Made by a program: the position numbers and the translations under genes. 64,000 bases of DNA from Nitrospira sp. ST-bin4. GTDB taxonomy: Bacteria > Nitrospirota > Nitrospiria > Nitrospirales > Nitrospiraceae. Under the pieces are notes generated by a model. The model had not been told where the DNA came from and did not search any database. It saw only the letters and a list, made by a program, of their open reading frames with translations. Location of the stretch: assembly GCA_002083565.1 (NCBI GenBank), contig MSXM01000012.1:1-64000 (forward strand), given 5' to 3'. Shown here one piece after another: positions 9,563 to 19,476 of this stretch. The first letter of the stretch is position 1; each line of letters begins with the position of its first letter.

Positions 9563-10874
9563 GCGGCTCCTGACCAGTATTCAGAATATCTTCAAGATCC
9601 CCGAGCTTCGCACTCGTATCTTGTTTACGCTCGGGATGCTGGTCGTTTACCGCATCGGGGCTCACATCCCGACTCCCGGTATCAACGGCGAGGCCCTCTC
9701 TGAATTTCTGCAAAAACAGGGCGGCTCCCTCCTTGGGTTTTTAGATATTTTCTCAGGCGGGTCGCTGTCCCGCTTGACGATTTTCGCGCTGGGCATCATG
9801 CCCTATATCAGCGCCTCGATCATCATTCAGCTGCTGACGGTGGTTGTTCCCCACCTCACCAAGCTGGCGAAGGAGGGGGAGCGCGGGCGAAAAAAGATTA
9901 TTCAGTATACCCGATTCAGTACGATCGGTATTGCGTTGATTCAGGGCTTTGGAATCGCAGTCGGGTTGGAGCAGATGAATCAAGGTGCGTTTGTGTTGAG
10001 TGCGGGGTGGGGATTCCGCCTCATGACTGTGATTACCCTCACGGCGGGGACGGGCTTTCTGATGTGGCTCGGTGAGCAGATCACCGAGCGTGGGATTGGG
10101 AACGGGATTTCGCTGATCATTTTTTCCGGCATCGTGGCGCGCTTGCCGTCGGCGGTGGCTCAGACCTTCGACCTCTATAAGGTCGGGCAGCTGAATATCG
10201 TGATGCTCGTCGGCCTCGCGGTGCTGATGGTAGTCGTTGTAGCGGCCATCGTATTTTTGGAAAGTGGCCGTCGGAAAATCCCGGTTCAGTATGCCAAGCG
10301 TGTCATCGGTCGGCGGGTGTACGGCGGGCAGAGTACACATATTCCGTTGAAGATCAATACGGCAGGCGTGATTCCGCCAATTTTCGCATCCTCGATTATC
10401 GCGTTTCCTGCAACGATTGCAGGATTTTTTGAAACGCCATGGATCAAAGAGATCGGCACGCAACTGTCGCCAGGATCCGTGCTCTACACGCTGATGTATG
10501 TCGGGCTTATTCTGTTTTTCTGTTTCTTTTATACGGCGGTTGTTCTCAATCCTGTCGACATGGCTGACAACATGAAGAAGTACGGGGGATTCATTCCCGG
10601 TATCCGGCCAGGTCAACGAACGTCGGACTACATTTATAATGTGCTTACAAAAATCACGTTTGCCGGCTCCATTTATTTGGCCGTAGTGTGTGTCATTCCA
10701 GAGCTGCTCATTTACAAATTGAATGTGCCGTTTTATTTCGGCGGCACTTCATTGTTAATCGTGATCGGGGTGGGGCTTGATACGGCGCAGCAGATTGAAT
10801 CACATATGCTGATGCGCAACTATGAAGGGTTTTTAGGTAAGGGCATGGCTCCGCTACGCGGAAGAAACGGATAG
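9555..10874 (+). CDS. secY: Preprotein translocase subunit SecY
   Basis: SecY forms the membrane channel for Sec-dependent export and insertion. The 439-residue product begins FERLLTSIQNIFKIPELR and has ten predicted hydrophobic segments; conserved pieces include RIGAHIPTPGI near residue 34, the FSGGSLSRLTIFALGIMPYI loop and the cytoplasmic segment NMKKYGGFIPGIRPG. The GTG start at 9555 lies inside rplO. Its place between rplO and adk is the common bacterial order. Confidence 0.97.
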   Translation: MFERLLTSIQNIFKIPELRTRILFTLGMLVVYRIGAHIPTPGINGEALSEFLQKQGGSLLGFLDIFSGGSLSRLTIFALGIMPYISASIIIQLLTVVVPHLTKLAKEGERGRKKIIQYTRFSTIGIALIQGFGIAVGLEQMNQGAFVLSAGWGFRLMTVITLTAGTGFLMWLGEQITERGIGNGISLIIFSGIVARLPSAVAQTFDLYKVGQLNIVMLVGLAVLMVVVVAAIVFLESGRRKIPVQYAKRVIGRRVYGGQSTHIPLKINTAGVIPPIFASSIIAFPATIAGFFETPWIKEIGTQLSPGSVLYTLMYVGLILFFCFFYTAVVLNPVDMADNMKKYGGFIPGIRPGQRTSDYIYNVLTKITFAGSIYLAVVCVIPELLIYKLNVPFYFGGTSLLIVIGVGLDTAQQIESHMLMRNYEGFLGKGMAPLRGRNG

Positions 10875-10880
10875 TGCCCC

Positions 10881-11537
10881 ATGCGGCTCGTGTTTCTTGG
10901 CGCGCCGGGCGTCGGTAAAGGCACGCAAGCAGATAAGGTCGCCACCCAGCACGGTGTCCGGAAAATATCGACCGGGGATTTGCTTCGAGAGGCCGTTCGG
11001 AATCGTACCAGCTTAGGCCTTGAGGCCAAGGCCTATATGGACCAAGGTCGGCTCGTTCCAGATTCGGTGGTCATCGGGTTAGTGCGTGAAAAGTTGACCG
11101 ATCCCAGTTACGCAAAGGGATTTATCCTGGACGGGTTTCCCAGGACGGTTCCTCAGGCAGAGGAGTTGGGAAAGGTGCTGGTTGAGCAGGGCATCGGACT
11201 GAGTCGTGTCATCAACTTTCAGGTTTCTCGTGCTGAGATTGTAAAACGGCTGAGCGGGCGGAGGAGCTGCCCAAAGTGTCAGGCGACGTATCACGTGGAG
11301 TTCGCGCCCTCCAAGGAAGCGGGAGTGTGTGATCGGTGCAAGGATACGTTAGTTCAGCGAAGCGATGATCAGAGGGAAGCGATTGAGACGCGGCTGAAGG
11401 TCTATGAAGAGCAGACTGCCCCGTTGATCGGCTTCTACGAGAAGAAAAATATCTTGTCGCATCTCGAGAGCGAGGGGCCTGTCGAGTCTGTGTATCAGAG
11501 CTTGTCGAAGGTGCTGGCAGCATACGATACGGCATGA
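10881..11537 (+). CDS. adk: Adenylate kinase, zinc-LID type
   Basis: Adenylate kinase interconverts ATP plus AMP and two ADP in the cytoplasm. The 218-residue product has the P-loop GAPGVGKGT (residues 7-15), the AMP-binding GFPRT motif and a LID domain with two Cys pairs (CPKC and CDRC), which coordinate zinc in the Gram-positive-like form. It lies six bases after secY and its stop overlaps map by four bases. Confidence 0.97.
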   Translation: MRLVFLGAPGVGKGTQADKVATQHGVRKISTGDLLREAVRNRTSLGLEAKAYMDQGRLVPDSVVIGLVREKLTDPSYAKGFILDGFPRTVPQAEELGKVLVEQGIGLSRVINFQVSRAEIVKRLSGRRSCPKCQATYHVEFAPSKEAGVCDRCKDTLVQRSDDQREAIETRLKVYEEQTAPLIGFYEKKNILSHLESEGPVESVYQSLSKVLAAYDTA

Positions 11538-12298
11538 TCATTCTCAAGACGCCTGCTGAAATTGAGATTATGGCGGAGGCGTCGAGAGTGGTTGCCGAGG
11601 TGCTGGAGATCGTTCGGAAAGAAGTTCGATCAGGAATCAGCACCGACGAGCTCGATCGTCTGGCCGAGAAAGAGATTCGGGCAAGGGGGGCGACACCGGC
11701 GTTCAAGGGGTACAGAAATTATCCTAAGACGCTCTGCGCATCCGTGAACGAACAGGTGGTTCATGGAATACCATCCGGCCGGAAGCTCAAGGATGGCGAT
11801 ATTATCGGCCTTGACCTCGGTGCCATTGTTGGTGGATTTTACGGAGACTCAGCAGTAACGGTGGCAGTCGGTCGGGTGCCTGAGAAGATTGCGACGCTCG
11901 TGCAGGTGACGGAAGAATCGCTGTATCTGGGAATTGAGCAGGCGGTGGTCGGTAATCGGTTGACAGATATTTCGCATGCGGTCCAACGCCATGTCGAGTC
12001 GGCTGGGTATTCGGTCGTCACGGAGTTTGTGGGGCATGGGATCGGCAGGCACTTGCACGAAGAACCGCAGGTTCCCAACTATGGGAAGCCTGGACAGGGG
12101 CCGCGGCTGCAGAGCGGCATGGTGCTCGCCATTGAGCCAATGGTCAATATGGGGGGGAGCGCCATCCGAGTTCTTGAGGATCGTTGGACGGCAGTCACGG
12201 CTGATGGAAGCTTGTCTGCTCACTTCGAACATACGATAGCCATACAACCAAGTGGCCCGGCTCGAATCTTGAGTCGTCGAGTCGCAGGCGAAATTTAA
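11534..12298 (+). CDS. map: Methionine aminopeptidase, type I
   Basis: Removes initiator methionine from nascent proteins using two divalent metal ions. The 254-residue product shows the metal ligands of the family: Asp94 and Asp105 ([13 protein letters not shown]), His168 ([12 protein letters not shown]), Glu201 (AIEPM) and Glu232 (HFEHT), plus substrate-site His77. It overlaps adk by four bases and is followed by infA after 25 bases. Confidence 0.96.
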   Translation: MIILKTPAEIEIMAEASRVVAEVLEIVRKEVRSGISTDELDRLAEKEIRARGATPAFKGYRNYPKTLCASVNEQVVHGIPSGRKLKDGDIIGLDLGAIVGGFYGDSAVTVAVGRVPEKIATLVQVTEESLYLGIEQAVVGNRLTDISHAVQRHVESAGYSVVTEFVGHGIGRHLHEEPQVPNYGKPGQGPRLQSGMVLAIEPMVNMGGSAIRVLEDRWTAVTADGSLSAHFEHTIAIQPSGPARILSRRVAGEI

Positions 12299-12323
12299 GT
12301 CGCAGAAAAGAACGCAGAAATAC

Positions 12324-12542
12324 GTGGCCAAAGAAGATATTATCGAAGTACAGGGTTCCGTGGCAGAAACTCTGCCGAATGCGATGTTTCGGGTGAAGCT
12401 CGAAAATGGACATATCATCTTAGCCCATATATCTGGCAAGATGCGGATGCATTTCATTCGCATTCTTCCTGGTGATAAGGTGACGGTGGAAATGTCGCCG
12501 TATGATCTGACCAGGGGCCGGATCACGTATCGTTTCAAGTAG
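12324..12542 (+). CDS. infA: Translation initiation factor IF-1
   Basis: IF-1 occupies the 30S A site during initiation. The 72-residue product is exactly the family length, with the S1/OB-fold sequence [20 protein letters not shown] and the end [16 protein letters not shown]. The start is GTG at 12324. It sits between map and rpmJ as in many bacteria. Confidence 0.97.
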   Translation: MAKEDIIEVQGSVAETLPNAMFRVKLENGHIILAHISGKMRMHFIRILPGDKVTVEMSPYDLTRGRITYRFK

Positions 12543-12561
12543 CAGGGAGCATTGAGTTCTC

Positions 12562-12675
12562 ATGAAAGTGAAATCATCAGTGAAGCCGATTTGCGCAAAG
12601 TGTAAAGTTGTGCGCCGGCGAGGGGTAGTTCGGATTCTTTGCGATAACCCTCGCCATAAACAGCGCCAAGGGTAA
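12562..12675 (+). CDS. rpmJ: 50S ribosomal protein L36
   Basis: L36 is the smallest 50S protein. The ATG at 12562 opens 37 codons ending in TAA at 12673-12675. The product [20 protein letters not shown] continues to a Cys and a His that complete the zinc site (CxxC, then C-x4-H). GCAGGGAGC about 12 bases upstream is a plausible ribosome binding site. Position between infA and rpsM is canonical. Confidence 0.95.
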   Translation: MKVKSSVKPICAKCKVVRRRGVVRILCDNPRHKQRQG

Positions 12676-12768
12676 GGATGTCCTTCGCTATCGGTCGAGC
12701 GCGCATGGGGTATCGCGTGTCTCATATCTAGCGGATGACGGTACACGATTCGACGGAAGGGAGAAGCA

Positions 12769-13167
12769 ATGGCACGTATCGCTGGCGTCGATTTGCCTAG
12801 AGGCAAGCGGGCCGATATTGGCTTGACCTACATTTACGGAATCGGACGGGCGGCCGCCTTGAAAATTCTGAAGGAGGCCGGCGTTGATACCGCTGTCCGC
12901 ATCAAGGATTTGAGCGAGGACAAGATTGTCAAGCTGCGCGAGATCATCGACCGTGATCACCGGGTGGAAGGTGATCTTCGCAAAGAGGTCTCATTGAATA
13001 TCAAGCGGCTGGTTGATACGGGAACATACCGAGGCCTCCGGCACCGGAAAGGGTTGCCCGTGCGCGGACAGCGAACCAAAACGAATGCCAGGACGCGCAA
13101 AGGACGCCGTTCCGGCGTCGGCAGCAAACCGAGACCGTCGATGACGAAGTCCGCCCCGAGCGCATAA
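12769..13167 (+). CDS. rpsM: 30S ribosomal protein S13
   Basis: S13 in the 30S head contacts the P-site tRNA and bridges to L5. The 132-residue product starts [20 protein letters not shown] and has the basic C-terminal tail with [18 protein letters not shown]. It is a little longer than the usual 120-126 aa through an extended Ser/Pro/Lys-rich tail. AAGGGAGAAGCA precedes the ATG. Confidence 0.96.
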   Translation: MARIAGVDLPRGKRADIGLTYIYGIGRAAALKILKEAGVDTAVRIKDLSEDKIVKLREIIDRDHRVEGDLRKEVSLNIKRLVDTGTYRGLRHRKGLPVRGQRTKTNARTRKGRRSGVGSKPRPSMTKSAPSA

Positions 13168-13196
13168 TTCGTCGAACGTACAATGAAGGAGTTCGC

Positions 13197-13580
13197 ATGA
13201 GCGTCAAGAAGGGGAAAAAGAAAGAACGGCGAATCGTTCAAAGCGGAGTCGCGCACGTTCAAGCGTCGTTCAACAATACGATCGTGACGATTACCGATAT
13301 GAGCGGGAATACGGTGGTGTGGGCCAGTGCAGGTAATCAAGGATTTAAGGGGTCCCGCAAAAGCACGCCGTTCGCCGCACAGCGGGCGGGAGAAGCTGCG
13401 GCTCGTAAGGCGATGGAGAGCGGGATGCGGCAAATCGATGTCTATGTGAATGGGCCTGGGTCCGGTCGGGAATCGGCGATCCGCTCACTGCAAGGAGCCG
13501 GACTGCGGATTAACCTGATTCGTGACGTGACGCCCATTCCGCATAACGGCTGCCGTCCGCCAAAACGACGGCGTGTCTAA
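13197..13580 (+). CDS. rpsK: 30S ribosomal protein S11
   Basis: S11 forms part of the 30S platform near the mRNA exit. The 127-residue product has [19 protein letters not shown] and the C-terminal [20 protein letters not shown], both essentially invariant in bacteria. It follows rpsM after 29 bases, with GAAGGAG before the ATG. Confidence 0.97.
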   Translation: MSVKKGKKKERRIVQSGVAHVQASFNNTIVTITDMSGNTVVWASAGNQGFKGSRKSTPFAAQRAGEAAARKAMESGMRQIDVYVNGPGSGRESAIRSLQGAGLRINLIRDVTPIPHNGCRPPKRRRV

Positions 13581-13662
13581 GTCGAGAGGGAACCGAACGT
13601 CGGATTGAATAACGATTCTGGACATGCGCGAGGGCATGTCTGCGGCAACTGGAGGTAGAGAA

Positions 13663-14289
13663 GTGGCAAAGTATCGCGGTCCCGTCTGTCGGCTCTGTCG
13701 GCGAGAAGGTGAGAAACTGTTTCTCAAAGGTGCGCGTTGCATGACAGAAAAGTGCGCCATCGAGCGGCGGAGCTACCCTCCCGGCCAGCATGGACAGGGG
13801 CGTCAACGGACCTCTGACTATAGTCTCCAGTTGCGTGAAAAGCAGAAGTTGCGCCGAATTTACGGTCTTCAAGAACGGCAATTCCGCGGCGTGTTCGAGC
13901 GGGCTGAGCGGCAAATCGGTGTCACGGGCGATGCGTTGCTGCGGTTGCTCGAATGCCGGCTCGACAATGTCGCCTATCGCTTGGGATTCGGCATGTCGCG
14001 AAAGCAGGCCCGGCAGATCGTCAGTCACGGTCATCTCTTGATGAACGGGAAGAGGATCACAGTTGCCGGCGCGCTTGTGAAGGCAGGGGACGTCATTGAA
14101 GTTCGTGAGCGGAGCAGGAATCTGGCAACCATTCAGGGCGCTTTGGAGGCCGTCGACGGCCGTGGGATTCCGGACTGGCTCGAGCTCGACAAGGGCGCAT
14201 TCAAAGGAGTCGTGCGCGCATTGCCGGCGAAGGAACATATCCCGTTGCCGGTTAATGAACAGATGGTTGTGGAATTGTATTCACGATAG
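13663..14289 (+). CDS. rpsD: 30S ribosomal protein S4, zinc-binding type
   Basis: S4 is the main assembly initiator of the 30S body. From GTG 13663 the product has 208 aa, the common length, and the N-terminal CRLC and later GARCMTEKC motifs that bind zinc. The S4 RNA-binding domain (RLDNVAYRLGFGMSRKQARQ) follows at about residues 90-110. GGAGGT at 13651-13656 fixes the start; in-frame starts further upstream lack support. Confidence 0.96.
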   Translation: MAKYRGPVCRLCRREGEKLFLKGARCMTEKCAIERRSYPPGQHGQGRQRTSDYSLQLREKQKLRRIYGLQERQFRGVFERAERQIGVTGDALLRLLECRLDNVAYRLGFGMSRKQARQIVSHGHLLMNGKRITVAGALVKAGDVIEVRERSRNLATIQGALEAVDGRGIPDWLELDKGAFKGVVRALPAKEHIPLPVNEQMVVELYSR

Positions 14290-14373
14290 CCGTTGGACTC
14301 AGGGGCGGCGTCGTTGTGCGAACGGACGTTCCACAGGTTAGTTACGTATACGCTGGTACATGGAGGGGGAGTC

Positions 14374-15375
14374 ATGATCAAGGCGATGAGAGACTTTCAG
14401 GTCCCGATGCGGGTGGAAGTCGATAAGGATGCACATTCCCCAACATTCGGTCGATTCACCACAGAAGCGTTCGAGCGGGGATTCGGGACCACGATCGGAA
14501 ACGCCCTGCGGCGTGTCTTGCTGTCGTCTCTGACGGGCGCTGCAGTCACCACGGTGAAGATTGAAGGGGTGGTACATGAGTTTTCGACGATCGCCGGTGT
14601 GACGGAGGATGTGACGGCGATTATTTTGAATATCAAGGGTCTGCGATTGGCGCTCCATACCGACAAGCCCAAGACGATTCGATTGAAGAAAAAGGGGCCG
14701 GGTGAAGCGAAGGGGTCCGACATCATTCATGACGGCGATGTCACCATTCTGACCCCTGATTTGCATATCGCGATGTTAGATAAGGATGCAACTCTGGATA
14801 TTGAAATGACAGTCAAGCACGGCCGTGGATATGTTCCGGCCGAACGCAACAAGGAAGAAGGCTTGCCGATCGGTGTGATTGCCATCGATTCTATTTTCTC
14901 TCCGATCAAGCGGGTGAATTTTCAGGTTGAGAACGCTCGTGTCGGACGCATGACTGACTACGACAAGTTGACGATGGAGATTTGGACCGATGCGACGATC
15001 AGCCCACGTGATGCGCTATCGACTGCCGCCGGGATTTTGCGCGAACATCTGGATATCTTCATCAATCCGGAGGAGCGTGGCGAGGGCAAGAACGAGGCAG
15101 GTTATGAGGAGTCGCAGCGGGAGGTGAATAAAAACCTTTCCCGCAGTGTGAATGAACTGGAGCTGTCCGTCCGTGCTGCGAATTGTTTGAAGAATGCCAA
15201 TATCAAAACGATCGCAGATCTGGTGCAGAAGTCTGAAGGAGAGATGCTGCGGACGAAGAATTTCGGGAAGAAGTCTCTCAATGAAATCAAGGAAATCTTG
15301 TCTGAAATGGGACTCTCGCTGGGCACCAAGGTGGATTTGCCACCGTCTCACAATGGGAGTCCGAAGTCGGAGTAA
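14374..15375 (+). CDS. rpoA: DNA-directed RNA polymerase subunit alpha
   Basis: Alpha nucleates RNA polymerase assembly and contacts UP elements and activators. The 333-residue product has the N-terminal dimerisation domain ([20 protein letters not shown], about residues 40-60) and the C-terminal domain with [19 protein letters not shown] and [29 protein letters not shown] at 14362-14370 precedes ATG 14374; the open frame back to 14293 is not conserved. Confidence 0.97.
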   Translation: MIKAMRDFQVPMRVEVDKDAHSPTFGRFTTEAFERGFGTTIGNALRRVLLSSLTGAAVTTVKIEGVVHEFSTIAGVTEDVTAIILNIKGLRLALHTDKPKTIRLKKKGPGEAKGSDIIHDGDVTILTPDLHIAMLDKDATLDIEMTVKHGRGYVPAERNKEEGLPIGVIAIDSIFSPIKRVNFQVENARVGRMTDYDKLTMEIWTDATISPRDALSTAAGILREHLDIFINPEERGEGKNEAGYEESQREVNKNLSRSVNELELSVRAANCLKNANIKTIADLVQKSEGEMLRTKNFGKKSLNEIKEILSEMGLSLGTKVDLPPSHNGSPKSE

Positions 15376-15397
15376 TTCTTAGGTCAAGGGGAACGCC

Positions 15398-15829
15398 GTG
15401 CGACACAGGAAAAAAGGGCGACAACTCGGCAGACAAACCAAGCATCGGTGGGCGTTGTTCCGCAATCTCGTCACGTCGTTGCTCGACCACGAGCGGATCG
15501 AGACGACGGAAGCGAAAGCCAAGGAAATACGCGGGTTCACTGATCGCATGATTACGTTGGGGAAGGAAGGGACCCTTCCAGCGCGGCGCCGCGCGCTCGC
15601 ATTTTTGCGAAGCAAGGACGTCGTGTCCAAGTTGTTCGCAGATGTCGCGGGACGGTTTAAGGATCGTCGCGGAGGGTACACCAGGATTGTGAAAACCCGC
15701 CGACGTATCGGGGATGGCGGAGAAATGGTTGCTATTGAATTGGTTTCACGCCCAGAGGCGCCGGCCGCACAGAAATCATCGAGCCCCCCCGCGCAGCCTT
15801 CCGCTGGCGAACCTCAAAAGTCAGTATAG
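15398..15829 (+). CDS. rplQ: 50S ribosomal protein L17 with Pro/Ala-rich tail
   Basis: L17 lies near the tunnel exit. The 143-residue product, from GTG 15398, has the family core [20 protein letters not shown] and [17 protein letters not shown]. After the core, roughly the last 28 residues form a low-complexity tail rich in Pro, Ala and Ser that many L17 proteins lack. It closes the ribosomal cluster and is followed by a hairpin. Confidence 0.95.
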   Translation: MRHRKKGRQLGRQTKHRWALFRNLVTSLLDHERIETTEAKAKEIRGFTDRMITLGKEGTLPARRRALAFLRSKDVVSKLFADVAGRFKDRRGGYTRIVKTRRRIGDGGEMVAIELVSRPEAPAAQKSSSPPAQPSAGEPQKSV

Positions 15830-15869
15830 ATTTTATTTGTAATCAGAACTCTCGGGCTATCTTTCTCAA

Positions 15870-15901
15870 ATGCCCTCCATGTGGAAACACATGGAGGGCA
15901 T
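15870..15901 (+). terminator. Hairpin after the ribosomal protein cluster
   Basis: A perfect 14-bp inverted repeat (15870-15883 with 15888-15901, arm ATGCCCTCCATGTG) closes on a GAAA tetraloop, 40 bases after the rplQ stop. There is no clean U-run behind it on either strand, so it may be a terminator of weak type or an mRNA-stabilising 3' hairpin. Confidence 0.6.
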
Positions 15902-15937
15902 CGTGTTGTCAGGCGCTTCCAGAGATCCTCAGAGACG

Positions 15938-15966
15938 TTTACTTGCCCTGTCGTGCATGCTACGAT
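15938..15966 (+). promoter_or_regulatory. Predicted sigma-70 promoter for the lptC operon
   Basis: TTTACT (15938-15943), a 17-base spacer and TACGAT (15961-15966) with an extended -10 TG two bases upstream (TGCTACGAT). It lies between the ribosomal-cluster hairpin and lptC, so a new transcript starting near 15973 would cover lptC onwards. Confidence 0.5.
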
Positions 15967-16003
15967 CGTGCCAGCACCTCTGTGACCATTTGAGAGCCGG
16001 TAT

Positions 16004-16576
16004 ATGTGGGAACGAATCGTACGGCGAACACTTCTGACATTGAGTATATTCCTGTCCGCGTTTCTGGGCTATCTGCTCTTTGTCAATGCCGATTCAGCTC
16101 CATCGACCCAACCGGCCTCTTCCGGATCGATTGAGCGTGCGGATGCGAAGATCTCAGAGTTTATCTTTACGCAAACTAAAGGCGATGTTGTCGAGTGGCA
16201 AGTGCAGGCCAAGCAGGCACGGTTGTTTGAGCGGGAGAAAAAGGCACGGCTTACGGGGGTCGATATCACGTTTTATGGCGAGAAGGGGACGGAGCTGACT
16301 CTGTCAGGAGAAGAGGGAATACTCGATATCGCAACGAAGAATCTTGAGCTGGCTAATCAGACAGAGCCTTTGGTTGTTGAAACGAAAAGTGGATATACCA
16401 TTTATACGAATCATCTGGCATGGAAAGACGAGACCAAAGAGATTCGTACGGATGACAATGTTCGAATCGTCGGTCATGGAATTGAAGTGACCGGGCGTGG
16501 ACTGCTCGGCCGGATGGCTGCGCAGGAATTCGAGATTTTAGGGGATGTTCATGTGGATCTTGTTCCTGTTTCTTAA
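16004..16576 (+). CDS. lptC: LPS export periplasmic bitopic protein LptC
   Basis: LptC links the LptBFG ATPase to the periplasmic LptA bridge in lipopolysaccharide transport. The 190-residue product has one N-terminal membrane segment (about residues 9-26, LTLSIFLSAFLGYLLF) and then a beta-rich periplasmic domain with ILDIATKNLELANQTEP-type repeats. It overlaps lptA by 32 bases and is followed by lptB, which supports the call more than its weakly conserved sequence does. Confidence 0.88.
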   Translation: MWERIVRRTLLTLSIFLSAFLGYLLFVNADSAPSTQPASSGSIERADAKISEFIFTQTKGDVVEWQVQAKQARLFEREKKARLTGVDITFYGEKGTELTLSGEEGILDIATKNLELANQTEPLVVETKSGYTIYTNHLAWKDETKEIRTDDNVRIVGHGIEVTGRGLLGRMAAQEFEILGDVHVDLVPVS

Positions 16577-17132
16577 TGTAGTTCTGTTCGGAGACGTGTT
16601 GCCAAGCCATTCTGCGGAACCTGGGATCCTGCAAAAACAAGGAGTAACCGCCGCTGTCCCCACCACGATTACAGCCAAGAAAGTCACGGTACGTAAACAA
16701 GACAACCGGGCCGTATTTGAAGGAACTGTTGTTCTGACCAGGGGCCCACTTCTTGTTTATTCGGATAAGATGATCGTCCTGTTTCAATCGCTCGGCAGTG
16801 GGCAGGCGCCAACAACTTCTCCCGGGCAGGTTGCCGGACAGTCGTCAGATAAGGGGAAAGACACGCCGCCGACAATGTCGAACCATTCCGTGCATCGAGT
16901 CGAAGCGATTGACCATGTCAAAATAAAGTATGCGACCGGTAATGCGACGTGCCAGAAAGCCGTGTATTTCAGTGAGGGTGATAAGATTGTTTTGACGGGC
17001 GAACCTGTGGCCTGGGAGAAGGGAACACGCGTCAGCGGAAAGCAAATCACGATCTACCTGGCAGAGGAACGGAGTGTGGTCGAGGGAGACTCACATGTCC
17101 GTATTGAGGAAGAGGAAAAATCCGCACCATGA
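16545..17132 (+). CDS. lptA: LPS transport periplasmic protein LptA (OstA-like)
   Basis: LptA forms the periplasmic bridge carrying LPS to LptD. The 195-residue product has a signal peptide ([21 protein letters not shown]) and a beta-jellyroll pattern: [19 protein letters not shown], later YSDKMIV and [20 protein letters not shown] Ser/Thr/Pro-rich insertion sits around residues 84-115. Start could be ATG 16545 or ATG 16551. The stop overlaps lptB by four bases. Confidence 0.88.
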   Translation: MFMWILFLFLNVVLFGDVLPSHSAEPGILQKQGVTAAVPTTITAKKVTVRKQDNRAVFEGTVVLTRGPLLVYSDKMIVLFQSLGSGQAPTTSPGQVAGQSSDKGKDTPPTMSNHSVHRVEAIDHVKIKYATGNATCQKAVYFSEGDKIVLTGEPVAWEKGTRVSGKQITIYLAEERSVVEGDSHVRIEEEEKSAP

Positions 17133-17911
17133 CCCAGGGGACTCCCACAGGTGCAGAGGCAGTCATCGATGCGGCAGCGAAAACACGTACGGAATGTCTG
17201 CGCGCCAGCGGACTCGTCAAGAGTTTTCGAGGCCGCAAGGTCGTCAAGGGGGTTGCGATCGAAGTGCGGGCCGGGGAAGTCGTGGGGTTATTAGGCCCGA
17301 ATGGGGCAGGGAAAACGACCATCTTCGATATGATGGTCGGGATTTGTCAGCCTGATGAAGGAGAGATTACTTTCAATGGGGAATCTGTAACCGATCTTCC
17401 CATGTTTAAGCGGGCACGCCGCGGGATTGGGTATTTACCGCAGGAGTCGTCGGTGTTTCGTCGCTTGTCCGTCGAGCATAATGTCTTGGCGATCTTAGAA
17501 ATGCTGGGGTATGCTCGTGAGGAACGCATTCGCCGGGTGGATGAATTGTTGAAAGAGTTAGACCTCATTCATATTCGAGAGAGTATGGCCTATGCCCTCT
17601 CAGGCGGAGAACGCCGGAGGTTGGAGATTACCCGGGCACTGGCTACGGCTCCATCGTTCATGCTGCTGGACGAACCGTTTGCCGGTATTGATCCCATCGC
17701 GGTAGCGGATATTCAGCAGATCATCACGCGACTGAAGGACAAAGGGATCGGCATCTTGATTACCGACCATAACGTGCAGGAGACGCTTTCGATCGTGGAT
17801 CGGGCGTACATTATCAATGAGGGGTTGATCCTGGAATCGGGACCGCCTCAAGCAATCGTGAAGAGTGAAACTGCCCGGGCGGTGTATCTTGGGGAACGGT
17901 TCAAGTTGTAG
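17129..17911 (+). CDS. lptB: LPS export ABC transporter ATPase LptB
   Basis: LptB powers LPS extraction from the inner membrane. The 260-residue product has Walker [10 protein letters not shown] (about residues 54-62), Q-loop [14 protein letters not shown], signature LSGGERRR, Walker [14 protein letters not shown] and the switch histidine ITDHN. An N-terminal extension of about 25 residues precedes the usual start. LptF/G partners are not in this window. Confidence 0.95.
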   Translation: MTQGTPTGAEAVIDAAAKTRTECLRASGLVKSFRGRKVVKGVAIEVRAGEVVGLLGPNGAGKTTIFDMMVGICQPDEGEITFNGESVTDLPMFKRARRGIGYLPQESSVFRRLSVEHNVLAILEMLGYAREERIRRVDELLKELDLIHIRESMAYALSGGERRRLEITRALATAPSFMLLDEPFAGIDPIAVADIQQIITRLKDKGIGILITDHNVQETLSIVDRAYIINEGLILESGPPQAIVKSETARAVYLGERFKL

Positions 17912-17925
17912 CTGGATAGGTGGGC

Positions 17926-19434
17926 ATGAAACTTCGACTTGATCTAAAGCTTAGTCAAAAATTGATTATGACGCCGCAATTGCAGCAGGCGATCAAGCTG
18001 TTGCAGTTGTCTCGTCTAGAGCTTCAGCAGAGCCTCTCGCAGCACCTTTTGGAAAATCCATTGTTGGATGAAGTCCAGGCAGAAGTAGAGGATGTGGAGC
18101 CTCCCACTGCCGAAGGCAAGTCGGAAGAGCCCCCTGCTGCGGCAGGCCAAGAGTTGTCCGAAGAAGGAGGGACGCCGGAGGAGCGTGGTTCGCCCGAAGA
18201 GTTCAGTGCATCCGGATGGGAAGAGTATTTTGGAAGTGACCGTCGGATCGGCGATTCCGAGCGTGCCTCCTCCTCCCAGGATGAATTCCCATCCTATGAG
18301 CAGACCGTTGCCAAAGCGACATCGCTTGAGGAGCATCTTCTCTGGCAGTTGTCATTGTCCGGATTAACGGATCGAGGGAAAGCGCTCGGTCGGCTGATCA
18401 TCGGGAACCTTGATGATGACGGATATCTCCGCATTCCATTGACTGAGGTTATCGCAGGAACCGATTTCACGGAATCTGAGGCGGAGTCTGCCCTCAGAGA
18501 CATCCAAACGTTCGATCCGACCGGTGTCGGGGCGAGAGACTTGCCCGAATGCCTCCTCCTGCAGCTCGGGCATTTAGGCCGCAATCCGATCGGTTCGTTG
18601 GGTGCGCGGCCAGGCGCGCTCAAGGGGTCGATCGTTGAGGGTGTGATCCTTCATCATTTGAAGGATTTGGAAAAGAAGCAGTATGCCAAAATTGCCAAGG
18701 CGTTGGATGTGACGGTTGACGAAGTATTTCAGGCCACCAAGGTCATTGAAAATCTCGAGCCCAAACCGGGCCGGCCGTTCACGAACACACAGAACTATGT
18801 CATCGTTCCAGATGTGTTCGTCGTCAAGGATGAAGGGGAGTGGGTCGTGCTATTAAATGACGATGGTCTCCCTCGCATGCGGATCAGCCCGTATTACAAA
18901 CAATTGATGGCTTCCAGCCAGGGAGGCGCTCCTGAAACGAAAGCCTACATGGATGAGAAGTTGCGGGCTGCCCAGTGGGTCATTCGGAGCATCGAACAAC
19001 GCAATAAGACGATTGTGAAGGTCGTATCAAGTATCGTGAAGTTTCAGGAGCAATTCTTTGAGCGCGGTGTCTCGCACCTCAAACCCCTCGTGCTTAAACA
19101 GGTCGCCGAAGACATCGGGATGCACGAGTCGACCATCAGTCGCGTCACCGCCAATAAGTATATGTATTGTCCTCAGGGCATGTTGGAGCTGAAGTTCTTC
19201 TTCAACGCCGGGCTGCAGCGGACCGACCAGCCGTCGGATATGCACTCGTCCGTATCCGTGAGAGAGATGATTAAGAAAATGGTGGCGGAGGAAGACGGCA
19301 AGCGGCCGTTAAAGGATGAAGAAATAGCCGCCCGCCTTCGCACGCAACAAGTCCTTATTGCCAGACGAACGGTCGCCAAATATCGGGCGGAGGATAATAT
19401 TCCTTCCGCCGGCCAACGGAAACGTTTCTTTTAG
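17926..19434 (+). CDS. rpoN: RNA polymerase sigma-54 factor
   Basis: Sigma-54 directs enhancer-dependent transcription, typically nitrogen, pilus and stress genes. From ATG 17926 the product is 502 aa: Gln/Leu-rich activator region (KLIMTPQLQQAIKLLQLSR), an acidic linker (about residues 45-125), the core-binding domain, an HTH with HESTISRVTANKYMYCPQG, and the RpoN box ARRTVAKYR near the C terminus. A GTG at 17920 is an alternative start; the GGTGGG in that position works better as ribosome binding site for 17926. It follows lptB after about 14 bases. Confidence 0.96.
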   Translation: MKLRLDLKLSQKLIMTPQLQQAIKLLQLSRLELQQSLSQHLLENPLLDEVQAEVEDVEPPTAEGKSEEPPAAAGQELSEEGGTPEERGSPEEFSASGWEEYFGSDRRIGDSERASSSQDEFPSYEQTVAKATSLEEHLLWQLSLSGLTDRGKALGRLIIGNLDDDGYLRIPLTEVIAGTDFTESEAESALRDIQTFDPTGVGARDLPECLLLQLGHLGRNPIGSLGARPGALKGSIVEGVILHHLKDLEKKQYAKIAKALDVTVDEVFQATKVIENLEPKPGRPFTNTQNYVIVPDVFVVKDEGEWVVLLNDDGLPRMRISPYYKQLMASSQGGAPETKAYMDEKLRAAQWVIRSIEQRNKTIVKVVSSIVKFQEQFFERGVSHLKPLVLKQVAEDIGMHESTISRVTANKYMYCPQGMLELKFFFNAGLQRTDQPSDMHSSVSVREMIKKMVAEEDGKRPLKDEEIAARLRTQQVLIARRTVAKYRAEDNIPSAGQRKRFF

Positions 19435-19476
19435 TCTGCGTAAAGGCCATATTCACTGACCGGTAGGAGGTGTGAT

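Noticed and set aside
9753..10616. 287-codon minus-strand frame inside secY
   Set aside because: Long only because secY codon usage leaves the antisense frame open; composition is unlike a protein (His/Arg/Gln-rich).
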